The position numbers and the translations under genes were made by a program. Shown here piece by piece: positions 52,300 through 63,547 of a stretch of DNA of 64,000 bases. This DNA comes from Angiostrongylus vasorum (Eukaryota; Nematoda; Chromadorea; Rhabditida; Metastrongylidae), in the NCBI GenBank assembly GCA_018806985.1, contig JADANN010000359.1:124001-188000 (forward strand), given 5' to 3'. The notes below the pieces were generated by a model that saw only the letters and a list, made by a program, of their open reading frames with translations, was not told the origin of the DNA and did not search any database. Every line of letters begins with the position of its first letter. Position 1 is the first letter of the stretch.

Positions 52300-53269
52300 G
52301 ACTATTCACAGTAGTTGCTCTGACACATCTATTCGTCACATATCAGGTCATTTGAATCCGGTAGATATTGGTACCAGAGGTTCACCGATCACTGGATTCT
52401 CACATTCACACTATTGGTGGAATGAACGTCGTTTTCTTACTCAAGACGATGATTTATGGTCCAACACTATAGACATGGATTCCACCTCCCACTTCTCCTC
52501 CGATGAGACCAGTCATACGAAGGACGACGTCAGATCCTCTTTCGGCATGTTTACCTTATCTCATTCAATACCGCCGGATAATGATACTTCTCATGTGTTA
52601 TCTCCCCTGGATCCTGCACGCTTCAGTTTATGGTCAAAACCCCTCCGTGCAATGATGTCTGTGTCATATTTTATCACTTTAAAAACGAATAAGGCAAGAC
52701 TACACTTTGGACGTACAAAAGTTGCTCCTTTGTTCCGAATAGCAGAGTTCACATTCTCCTTCTGTTCACGACTACCAGCGACTTGATCTTTTCCTATGTG
52801 ATGAAACTCTGCTTTGGAAATGTCAAGGACGTCTTGACAACGCTGCTTTAGCACAAGCCGCTATCTTTCCTAATTTTCTTCTTCGTGAGGGTCACATCAC
52901 CATCCTATTTGTTCTTCATACTCACAACCACTGTGGCATCAATCACACATAAGCACTACTTCGACAAACTGTACGGATCCCTAAAGGGCGCGCCACAGTA
53001 AAAAAGATTGTTCGCAACTGCTTTCATTGTAAAGGATTCCACACTCGAACATTTTTATTGCCACCCTTTCCTCTTCATCCAGCCAGACGCTTGACTCCAC
53101 CACGGTAACCTTTTGCAAATCTCGGGATGGAATTTTCGGTCCCCTACTGTATGGCATTGATGCTGTCGTTGGCAAATACTGGATACTTCTTACCATGTGT
53201 TTAAATTGTCGAGCCATCTATGTCGAACCAGTGTTGGATGTGGTCGGCCGTACTGTTCTTCACTTTCTA
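52300..53269 (+). pseudogene. BEL3 5' fragment: RNase H end and integrase start
   Basis: SIRHISGHLNPVDIGTRG (about 52340-52380) is the end of a BEL/Pao RNase H, followed by YWWNERRFL. The integrase zinc-binding part (LHTHNHCGINH..NCFHCKGFHT, about 52915-53045) and the first catalytic region (YGIDAVVGKYWILLTM, about 53150-53200) follow in several frames. It stops at HFL where BEL2 is inserted and resumes at 62835. Confidence 0.7.
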
Positions 53270-53867
53270 TGTATAGAGAACATTCTTCACGAACATTGGA
53301 ATGTTCTCTATGTAAAACTTTTCAAATACGTTCTCCCATGAACTTTCTCCACGACGATCTGATAACCTTATGTGAGCCTTTTCAAATCTTGAGGAATGTT
53401 TCCAGCCCCCATCTTTGCGCATACTGTAGCCTAACCCCGCCTACTGTAGCCTGACTCCGCCTAGTGCAAAAGGTATATAAACGGCTCCACGCCTAGCTAG
53501 CTCGTGTCATAGCAATGCTGCCCAAGTCACCATGCCCTCTCTTCACATCCATCTCATGTCATAACAATACTGCCCAGGTCACCATGTCCTTTCCTCACAT
53601 CCATCTCATGTAGTAGAAGTCATATGACAATCTCTTCACTGCGCCTATTTATTACTTGTATCATTGTTGTATTAATTGTATAGTTGTATTGTAATGCCAA
53701 AATTGTTGTATTATGATAAACGGTTTAATTACCCAAATTTGGGGTGTTAGGCATTGTGACTACTAAAAGCAAGAAGTCCCACGTGGCACAGACAAAGGCG
53801 AGCAACTAATCCCGACCAAATCTACGCAACAACTTGGTATGCCTATCTCAACGAGCCGTCCCAAACA
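53270..53867 (+). repeat. BEL2 5' LTR
   Basis: 598 bp. It has a 12-bp inverted repeat near the start (TAGAGAACATTC..GAATGTTCTCTA), a doubled TGTAGCCTRACYCCGCC element, and TATATAAA at 53474-53481. A tandem duplication of about 55 bp ('gtcata.caat.ctgccca.gtcacc' unit, about 53505-53615) explains the extra length over the 3' copy. Confidence 0.85.
53474..53481 (+). promoter_or_regulatory. BEL2 LTR TATA box
   Basis: TATATAAA, conserved in the 3' LTR at 62494-62501 and preceded by the doubled CCGCC-containing element. It is likely the core promoter, with U3 before it. Confidence 0.65.
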
Positions 53868-53872
53868 AATTT

Positions 53873-53885
53873 TGGTGCATTGGCC
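53873..53885 (+). other. BEL2 primer-binding site
   Basis: TGGTGCATTGGCC, identical to that of BEL1, 5 bases after the LTR. Confidence 0.6.
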
Positions 53886-53943
53886 GCTTGAAAGGATCCG
53901 TCAGCTCAATCAAGTCACAACCAAGTACGTTACCTCTACAATC

Positions 53944-55250
53944 ATGTCCAGCCTAAGACTAGCAAGTCATAGACGCATACTTACACGGTATACTAACCAA
54001 TTACAAAAAGTTCTAACCCGATTCAAAGACGCGCAGTTAGAAGTCGATATTCAAAATATGCAAGATAACATAACGCCCACCGTTATTCACACAAGCCTAC
54101 AGCAATTAGAAAGAAGGAGTCGCCAGCCCTAGAAAATATGACAAAGATTCAACACGCACTAGACGAAGTCGCTACCATATTCGAAAAGACACACCCTGAC
54201 ACTACCAAATATTGAAGAACGAGTTTGCACAGCATTCGAGTGCCGCTGAAGAAGCGATTGGCAATATTTTCGAATACCTTATACTCCTTCATGCTGGGAT
54301 CCATGGCTTCAAGGCTCACGCTGAACTTCTCAACACATCCCACAAACCCTCCACTACGAACAGTCGCAAAGATGAATCCACCGTCAGTGCGGCCGTGAAA
54401 AATTTGGAGCTACCCACAATCGCAATCCCAACATTCTATGGCGACATATGGGACTGGGATAACTTTTAAGAGCTTTTCAACTTAAATGTGCATTCACAAA
54501 ATCTCTCCGAGCTACAAAAATTCAATTACCTGCTTAGCTCCTTACAGGGGGAACCTCTACAATCGATAAAGAAGTTCCAACTTACTAGCCAAAACTACAG
54601 CAAAAGCCATAGAATTTCTTACTAATAAGTACGGTAATTCTGAAGAACTTATTCACCAGCTCTTCAGAAAGATGGACAAAATCTTCCTTCACTCATCATC
54701 CATACAAGAGCAACGCAGACTATTGGAAGACATCGAAGCAATCATAGGCCAACTAGTGCAAAAAGGTGAAAATGTCGACAATCAGTGCATGTAACAAAAG
54801 CTGCTTTCGAAATTTGCGGTCGGGATCCAACGTAAACCGGTCTCCAGAAAAAGATCACTTCTTCCGACGAACCCTTCACCATGCAACAGCTGCTAAAATA
54901 TTTTGAAGAGGTTATAACCAGCGAGGAACTGGTATGTCGCCAGACCAGCTCAACACCTCCTCGAGATACAGATAACTTCGACAACAAGGTCAAGCATTGG
55001 AAGTAGCAAACATCAATGCTCTTGTGCATGTATTGTAAAGGCAAACATAAGCCTTTCTATTGCAGTAAATACGAAACATCCCAAAGAAGATACCAGTACC
55101 TTCAAAATAATAAGCTCTGCCATATTTGCGCCTCTCCATTCCACAGCACAGTTCAATGCAACGGGTCGTCATGTCGTAACTGCCAGAAACGTCACCACAC
55201 ATCATGCTGTTTCTTTTTCAACACCAAACGAAAAGACGTTTCTGACACCT
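53944..55250 (+). pseudogene. BEL2 gag
   Basis: Begins MSSLRLASHRRILTRY, similar to the BEL1 and BEL4 gag starts. Coiled helical N-terminal part with two frame breaks (about 54130 and 54200), the gag core IPTFYGDIWDWDNF followed by a stop (54467-54469), and C-terminal zinc knuckles (CMYCKGKHKPFYC, CHICASPFHSTVQC, CRNCQKRHHTSCC) at about 55028-55205. Confidence 0.8.
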
Positions 55251-55399
55251 CGAAAAGAATACGAACGCCAAAAACGAGGCCAACGTTAGTAAATACAAAG
55301 AAAAAAGAGCATAAAAAGCCCACTTCGGCCGAAGACAAAATTTGGACGAAATCCAGCACAAAAATTGCAGTCAACTTTACTACCCACAGGGGAATGGAG

Positions 55400-55690
55400 T
55401 ATAATGAATACAGCCACAAAGCAATTAGAGAAAGCTTCCCGTCTTACTGGACACACGAGCCGAGTTGTCCTTTATCGACGAGAAACTGGCACAAAAGCTT
55501 AATCTACCGACGATAGAAGAAATTAAACTACGGCTAAACACATTCGGCTCAAACAAAGTGCAAGAACGCGTTTCACGCCGTGGTCCAACTTTCCATTCTA
55601 CTCGGGTGCGACCAACTGTGGACCCTGATGAAAAAACGATAAACCACACATTGAACTACCATCTGGGCTACATCTTATTCCAACGCGTCT
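55400..55690 (+). pseudogene. BEL2 protease region
   Basis: LDTRAELSFIDEKLAQKL: the active-site DTG reads DTR in this copy, so the catalytic loop glycine is lost. The frame changes near 55440-55465. Confidence 0.65.
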
Positions 55691-55748
55691 AGGTCATTTA
55701 TGCACAGGACAACTCAAAAGTCCTCCGCTACAAAAAGAAGACGATAAC

Positions 55749-57060
55749 GTGTTGTCACAAGTACAACAAAGCGAAGAAGGAAACACATTGCCCATACAGG
55801 ATTTCAAAGATGAACTAGACAGATGGGACCAATACTGGGCACTACACGTGCAAGTCGATAAAGAGGAAACGAATAAGTGCAATCAGCATCGGACATTGGA
55901 ATGTCAAGTCCACGCCTGCCTTATTGAAGACTCAGAAACGCATGAAGACGAAGCAGTCAAATGGGAACAATTTTGGACCCTCGAATCTGCCGGAACAGAA
56001 GAATTCACGAACTCCGCAGAAATGGAAAAAGCACTGACAGATCAACAAATATGGCAAACCTTCAACAAAACCATTGAAAAAAGGTTAGACGGATATTATA
56101 TTCGTCTCCCTTGGAAAGACGTACAGCTATCACTACCGGATAATAGAGCACTCAACAGACTCCTAAGTGTTTGGAAATCCCTACAAAACAACAAGGATTT
56201 GCTCGCTAGGTACAACGGCATATTCGAACAGCAACTCCGCCTGCACATCCTAGAGGAACTCAACGAACAAGAAACCCCACAAAGCTCCCGAATTCACTAC
56301 ATTCTACACCAAGCAGTTTTAAATCCCAATAAAAACACCACTAAGATCAGAATTGTATGACGCATGAGCACACTACAAGGGATGCCCATCACTCAACGAC
56401 GTCTTACACAGAGGACCAGTGATCCTCTCACAATTGTTCGGAATCCTCCTTCGCTTTAAAATCGGACCAATCGCGATTACATCAGACGTTGAAAAGGCCT
56501 TTCTGCAAGTCCGACTCCATGAATACGATCGCGATGCCACACGATGCATTTGGCTACATGATCACAGTCTACCACCATTTCCGAACAACATTAAAACCCT
56601 ACGATTCACCAGAGTAATTTTCGGATTAAACACATCACCATTTCTTTCGGTCGGAACAATACATTTTCATCTTGATCAATATAAAAAAGAAGCAGAATTA
56701 ATAACACAAGTTAAAGACAACTTGTACGTGGACAATCTTGTATTAACCGCCGATGACCTCGAAGAAGCATTTCAAAGCTACCTACGTACAAAAACAAATA
56801 TTCAATGACCTCAACATGAATCTTCATGAATTTGTTTCCAATAATATGGACCTAATGGCGAAAATACCCCCTGAGGATAAAGCAGACACCGAATTACTGA
56901 AAGTACTGGGAATACTTTGGCACATTAACTCCGAATTTCTGCAGATAACATGCACGACAAGAACAAACCAACCTATCACCAAGCGAACGATGGCTAGCAC
57001 ATTAGCATCGGTATACGACCCAATGGGCCTTTTTAATACCTTTACTTCATAAAGCAAAGG
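55749..57060 (+). pseudogene. BEL2 reverse transcriptase
   Basis: A 203-codon N-terminal frame (WQTFNKTIEKRLDGYYIRLPW) is followed by a break near 56358. The palm (56419-56808) has AITSDVEKAFLQVRL (motif A), IFGLNTSPFLSVGTI (motif B) and LYVDNLVLT (motif C, again YVDN). The thumb (56753-57052) includes VYDPMGLF. Confidence 0.85.
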
Positions 57061-57735
57061 TATTCTTACGCAGCTTATGGAATGATAAATACAATTGGGA
57101 CCATATCCTACGAGATTCTCGCAAGGACGAATGGATAGCTATATGCACGGAAATACAAGGTTTCACAGAACTTCTACCACGTTGTCTTAGAATAAAAAAA
57201 TATAAAATACATTCTAGTAACCTTCCCGACGCCAGCGTTGAAGCTATAGCCACCTGCATCTATCTACGGTCCGAAAATTCAACCAATCTTCTCATGGCAA
57301 AAAGCAAACTGCCTTCGCTATAAACCAACCGTACCAAAAATGGAACTATTTGCAGTAACAATAGCTCTGCGATTAACCAACGCCGTACTGACTCAAATTC
57401 AAAGGACCTTAAAAATTCAAGAAATTCTCATCTTCTCTGACTCGGAGATCGTACTTAGCTGGATGAAGCGCAGACAATTAAAGAACGTTAGACTCAGAAT
57501 ATTCAACAGACTACTGGAAATCGAGAGGATCGTCGACCACATACAAAGGAACGGTTATCGCATAGTTTTCGGTCACGTCCCATCACGTTATAACGCAGCG
57601 GACTGTGCTACCCGTGGTTTTAGCCAAAAGGAATTGCTCGACCACTTCTGGTGGGTCGGACCACCCTTTCTCCAAGAATCTCCAGACAACTGGGAAATCA
57701 TTTGCAACACTTTCAAACATAACGAAGCACCTTAG
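57061..57735 (+). pseudogene. BEL2 RNase H region
   Basis: VPKMELFAVTIALRLTNAV, ILIFSDSEIVLSWMKRRQL and VPSRYNAADCATRG (57330-57620) are the typical BEL/Pao RNase H motifs in one frame from 57340. The part before 57300 is in other frames. Confidence 0.8.
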
Positions 57736-59600
57736 AAAACCGTCCAGAACAGGACAGTCCAATATGCACGATATTCCAGGAATTCCCCCACGAAGAACAG
57801 CAACTGTTCCTCGTTAAACACAATCACTTAGACAAAGAGAACGAAATCGATATCTTCACCTCATTGCGAAAGTACTCTCTGACAAATGTTAAGAGAATCG
57901 TGGCAGTAATTATACGCTTTATTCAAATCTCAGTTGCCAAGGTGAATATTCGTAGACAACACCGCATAAAACTTTCCACACTTCTAAGTGCAACGGACGT
58001 CAACATATATCCCAACATCTCTGGCGAAGAGATTACTATAGCTGGAAAAGTACTGGTCAGACAACATTAGTTATCGACAGCAACCACCTAAACACTCCAG
58101 TCTATGAGACATCTCAACGCCAAACCGGATAAAGAAGGGGTTTGCTCCGATGTTATGGACGACTAGGAAATAGCGATTTAAGCAAAGAAGCCAAAAACCA
58201 TTTGCCAGTGTTTCAGAATTCTTGGCTTGCACAAGCTATTATAGAGGATTGTCACAAAAAAAGGACACCTAGGCGTTAGCCACACAATGTCAATCGTACG
58301 AGAACAATTCTGGATCCCCAAACTACGTGCACAAGTAACACGAATCCTCAGAAGATGCATACCATGTCAACGCTTCAACAACCCACCATACAAATATCCA
58401 GAAAAAAGCGACTTACCCAAGCATAGAGTTCACAAATCACGACCCTTCAAGCACATTGGTCTCGACTACTTTGGTCCAATAACAACTATTCGATCGAATT
58501 CTGCCGAAAGTAAATGTTATGGAGCAATAATAACGATGCATGGCGACGAGACTAATACATCTCGACATCATCTCCGACCTCACAACTACCTCATTCCTCA
58601 TGTTCCTACGCCGATTCTTCGCCAGACGAGGAACGCCCGCATTAGTTACAAGTGACAACGCTCCAACATTTGTACTAGTGGAAACTATTATCAATGAAAG
58701 CCTCAAATCCATACAAAATGATCCAGAAGTAAAACGTACAGTTGCCAACCATGAAATACAGTGGAAATATATTACTCCATTCGCCCCATGGCAAGGGGGC
58801 TTTTACGAAAGACTCATCAAATCAGTAAAATACTCCTTGTACAAAACTCTTGGAACCGCAAAGCTCTCAACGGAGCAGTTGACAACGGTAATAATAGAAA
58901 TCGAATCAATCCTTAATACGAGGCCACTGTTACACGTAGAATCACAATCCACACGAGAAGAAACGCTTCGACCTATCGACTTCCTTCAAAAATACTTCAA
59001 AATTTTTTTCTCCACTAGATGAAATGACCAACGAAACATGCGACCCCTTCTATCTTCCATCAGAGGAGAAAGTCGCACTACGAACAAAAGAACAAGTCAT
59101 CAAGGCTTTAAATTCATCCTACCTATTGACAGAAAAATTTTGGACAATTTGGAAATCTCACTACCTAACATCACTGCGGAAGAAGCATCAGAGTAATTCC
59201 ACACAAAGAAGCTCGAAATATACGCCTAAAGAGGATAATCTAGTGTTAATCAAGGACCCGGCGCAACCTCGACATACGTGGAAGATGGGCAGAATTAAGG
59301 AGCACGTTAAGAACACACAAGGTATCACACTGGAAGCCGTTATTCTACTACCATCCCACCGTCTAATTCGCCAACCACTCAATCTTTTAACTCCATTGGA
59401 ATTAGATGAACCTTCATTACAACCAACTCAAAGCGATCAGCAACTCGAGACAAGAGCGCCACAACCAACTAAACAACACGAATTACCAATGGAAGGAAAC
59501 AACACAACAGCAGTCACAGAAACAACTCCCAGAAAGCGAACAGGTACATATAACCTACGACGCCAGCAGCGAATCGATTATAACAAACTTCTCAATCCCT
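57736..59600 (+). pseudogene. BEL2 integrase
   Basis: The zinc-binding segment ends RRCIPCQRF (about 58350-58376). The core shows GLDYFGP (D at 58463-58465), TSDNAPTF and FYERLIKSVK across a frame change near 58540. The C-terminal part (59024 onward) has HTWKMGRI, a basic TPRKRTGTYNLRRQQR tail, then runs in frame into the env-like region. Confidence 0.8.
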
Positions 59601-61803
59601 CATTAGCAGCAACTCCAAATGTTTCACCGATCCTTAACATTCTATCACTATTAGCCCTTCTGGGACAATACTCAACAGCAAATTCGAACCGGCATACCAA
59701 CTTCCGCCATATAAAATGCATCAAAAGAGGAATACAACTCACTTCAACTGGCAACACCCCTTACCAGGTAAATGCAGACGGTTACTGTAAAATGTTAAAA
59801 ACGCCAGAATCCAACGAAGTAGTCAGTCTTCCACAGCATACAATTCTTCACGAACACAAAATTCAATGGAAACTCGCTGATAATCAATCAGTCGACATTA
59901 TTGAAGTAACATGCCCACCGTCACCATTCTGCGAACACCTCAACTGTGCACTATGTGCGGAGCTAATTTTCAATCCCGAATGCTGGCCAATAGGTGCAAT
60001 ACTGGCATCAGCAATTACCATCTATTGCATTGTTACCGGCTGCTACGTACTACTATACGTACCACTCACTCTCGGAAAACCAATACGAGCAGTATACCGC
60101 ATTATTTGGTATGCAATACGATCGGCAATACAAGTTTGAATCGGAAAATCAGAAGACCTCGCTCCACACATCAAAACATCAAACTCAGCAAATTGATAAT
60201 GATCGCAATGTCACTTACGCTCACATGTAAAGGTTGTCAACAGGTAGATCTGTTTTCCCATATAACCACACTCTGTAGGCAAGAACAGAGAGGTCAATTT
60301 TGCGACGTCAAACTCTCCAAGTCTTAAAAATCAACCCTTTCACAAGAGGGGCCTGCTATAAACTACTTCACAACGAAACATCACTACATTAAATAAGAAT
60401 CGAATGGAAGTCACTATCACTTACTTGCGAACCCGAAACCGCTCATTTACTCGAGATACGGCGCACCACGTCATCGACAGCAAGCGATGTCCATACGCAG
60501 GACCATGTAAAGGGGAGAAGTGCGCAAGAATAAATGCCACAAGTCTCATACCAGAACTTGCAATAGGAAATAAATAGCCAGGAATAACAGCCTGCATTGA
60601 ATCTTGTGGAGGTCCAGGTTGCGACTGTTTTTATTGGAGCTCTGGATGCCTACTCTACCGCATTTACTTATCCCCAACGTCTTCAACAATCTACGAAATC
60701 TTCCACTGCAATCGCTGCAATCGCTGGAAAGAATCTGCCAAAGTGAAAATCACATACTTCAACGCTATTCAGCGAACAAAACAGTCCTACGTTACGCAGC
60801 TACAACCAAACATTCCATTCAAATACCAGCTCTTCACGCTCACACTTAGTTCTATAACAGCGCCACCTATTCCAAAATTCAACACACTATTTATATCCGA
60901 CGGAAAGCGAACAGCAATCTGGAACTCCCACATAACGCTACCTCTTTGATGCGCGAACCAAGCAGCAGCTGAACACCTTAACTGCTCGATGGAAGGCGAT
61001 TGCATCTACTATCCAGCAGAAACGCAGGCTAATTGCAGATGTGAAGATGTAAAAATCGCATCATGGTTGAACAACGTGCAAAACAGGCTGCCGATAATCC
61101 TCCCTTCGATATCGTTCCAACAAAATCAAGAAGGAGAAATTACTGCAAAAGTCTTCAGTATGACAACAGCAGAAATGATCCTCAACATTTGGAATAAACT
61201 CGAAACCAACATCGTAGTAGATAAAGATATATGTACTGTGGACGACACCATACTACATGGATGTTATCGCTGCCGCAAAGGATCAAAAGCACAGGTGCGA
61301 TGCAAATCATCAAGGCGTATCCAGGCAGAAATAGTTTGCCTTTCAGCGACCTTCTCAATCCGTGCGACAACGATGGTCAACACTCAACACTCCAATTTAG
61401 CTTCAGCCACGCCAGAATCGACGAAAAATGTACGGTCACATGCGGATCCACACCTACTACTTTCGCAATAAGAGGCCTACTAAAATTCACGAGCGTTGCT
61501 AATGGCATACTAGACACGTGGCTGAAAGTACAGGCAAACACGGATTCCGAACTCCAATGGCCAGATTTCTGGCACATAGCCGATATATTCATGAATTACT
61601 ATGAAACACTTATTGCTGTCTCTATTCTTCTAACTATAATATTCGTGCTCACCTACGCATGCCTACCTACTTGCACAATCGAAGTCGGATTATGTATGTT
61701 GAAAGCAATCAAGTTACTTCTACGAAATATCGGCAGACTAATTTTCCTCAACAGCCTAATTCCCTGTAAAAAGTCAACTCCCACGCACACCAAACTACTG
61801 TAA
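59600..61803 (+). pseudogene. BEL2 env-like glycoprotein, broken
   Basis: The frame from integrase continues to 60139 with a cysteine-rich ectodomain-like part and a hydrophobic segment (IGAILASAITIYCIVTGCYV). After frame changes, a second cysteine-rich part follows: LTCKGCQQVD (about 60220), then the signature SCGGPGCDCFYWSSGC (60603-60650), typical of phlebovirus G2-like proteins in nematode elements. The C-terminal anchor is VSILLTIIFVLTYACL (about 61619-61666), ending at TAA 61801-61803. A stop at 60576-60578 and shifts near 60140, 60330, 60950 and 61360 inactivate it. It would have been a fusion glycoprotein. Confidence 0.7.
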
Positions 61804-62291
61804 ACCGCTCAACATATGGCATGTTCCAAATTTCTATTCAACGTGCTCTGCTATTTTACCGTACCATTCACTACTGTATTTTCGCCATACAACACCTCAT
61901 GGTAATCAGCATCAACATCAATACAACGACCTAGTATATCAACACGCAATGCCGCACCACGTATCACCACCATAAGGAACAGACCAGCATCGCTGCACAA
62001 TAACATTATTAAGCAATTCCAGATGTCAAACAAAACAGTACACAAACACCAATCAAAGCATTTCTTCACGCAGCAACACAAACGGGAACCGACAACACCA
62101 AGCCAACTACCAGCAGTGCAACTCAGACGAGGCGTTTCCACCCTACAGGACAAGCCAACATCGCGATACAAACACTGCTCCACAAAGTACAAGGCCATCA
62201 ATGGCGACACAAACGGTTTGACTCTTGGCCGACCATTCATCCCATGTGCTCTTGCGAGAGGAGGGAGGAGAGGGGGAGGAGGAGGGGGGAA
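61804..62291 (+). other. BEL2 3' non-coding region and polypurine tract
   Basis: No env continuation. A long purine tract (about 62257-62291, G-rich with A) directly precedes the 3' LTR and should prime plus-strand synthesis. Confidence 0.7.
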
Positions 62292-62834
62292 TGTAGAGAA
62301 CATTCTTCACGAACATTGGAATGTTCTCTATGTAAAACTTTTCAAATACGTTCTCCCATGACCTTTTTCCATGACGATCTGATAACCTTATGTAAACCTT
62401 TTCAAATCTTGAGAAATGTTTCCAGCCCCCAACTTTGCGCATACTGTAGCCTAACCCCGCCTACTGTAGCCTGACTCCGCCTAGCGCAAAAGGTATATAA
62501 ACGGCTCCACGGCTAGCTAGCTCGTGTCATAGCAATGCTGCCCAAGTAACCATGTCCCTTCCTCACATCCATCTCATGTAGTAGAAGTCATATGACAATC
62601 TCTTCACTGCGCCTATTTATTACTTGTATCATTGTTGTACTAATTGTACAGTTGTATTGTTATGCCACAATTGTTGTATTATGATAAATGGCTTAATTAC
62701 CCAAGTTTGAGGTGTTCGGCATTGTGACTACTAAAAGCAAGAAGTCCCGCGTGGCAAAGACAAGGGCGAGCAGCTAATCCCGACCAAATCTACGCAACAA
62801 CTTGGTATACCTATATCAACGAGCCGTCCCAACA
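62292..62834 (+). repeat. BEL2 3' LTR
   Basis: 543 bp, starting TGTAGAGAACATTC and ending CCGTCCCAACA. It lacks the 55-bp duplication of the 5' LTR. Confidence 0.85.
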
Positions 62835-63545
62835 CTACGACGGTTTATTACTACCTTCGGCTTCTCAACATGGATTTCATGCGACAACGCACAGTCCTTT
62901 GAATCCATTCATCAGTGTTATTCTTCTCTTCCGGATCCTTCTATTACGCACGATATTCTCGATTATTGTTCCAATAAACGTATCGAGTTCAAATTCATTC
63001 CAAGTCTCAGCCTATGGCAAGAAGGCGTCTATGAGAAAAATGATTATCTTTAGAAAATCCTATCGACATGCCATCTCTAATCTTCTCTTGGGTTTCGAGG
63101 ACATCAAAACTTTAAGCAAGGACACTGAAGCAATCATCAGTACTAGGCCACTTACTTATTCCTCGGATGAACTTGAGTTTATCCCACTTCGTCCAATCGA
63201 CTTTCTACGAACTCATACAAGACCTTGCAATTTGTATCCTACAGACTCTACGGAATATGATTCTCACTGGCTTCCCCTTTCACTCAACACGGAATTCTTT
63301 TTTAGCGGATTGAGAACGGATATCTGAAACACTGGATCAATTCTGAAATCTATGGATTAAAGAGCATTTAACTACATTGCGCGAACATTTCAAACACATT
63401 CATTCCCAACCTCGGTCACATGAAACTCAAGCTCCATCTATCGGCGATCTGGTTTTAATACACGATCCCACTCTATGTAGAGGACAATGGAAAGTTAGAG
63501 AGATACTAGGTTCTCAAGACGACTTTAGCAACTGCTATATTTAAT
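62835..63545 (+). pseudogene. BEL3 3' fragment: integrase core and C-terminus
   Basis: Continues the integrase cut at 53269: RRFITTFGFSTWISCDNAQSF (second catalytic aspartate in CDNA), PSLSLWQEGVYE (catalytic glutamate), LRPIDFLRTHTRP, and LIHDPTLCRGQWKVREI near 63445-63510. Two or more frame changes. No BEL3 3' LTR follows. Confidence 0.75.
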
Positions 63546-63547
63546 GG

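Larger units (their letters stand above)
53270..62834 (+). mobile_element. BEL/Pao element BEL2 with env-like region (Semotivirus-like), inserted in BEL3
   Basis: About 9.57 kb. LTRs run 53270-53867 and 62292-62834 (TG..CA ends). The order is gag, protease, RT, RNase H, integrase, then about 2.2 kb of env-like coding sequence. BEL/Pao elements with an env acquired from phlebovirus-type glycoproteins are known in nematodes (Tas of Ascaris, Cer13 of Caenorhabditis). Only CTA is a clear target duplication. It is broken by many frameshifts and stops and described here as a relic. Confidence 0.85.
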
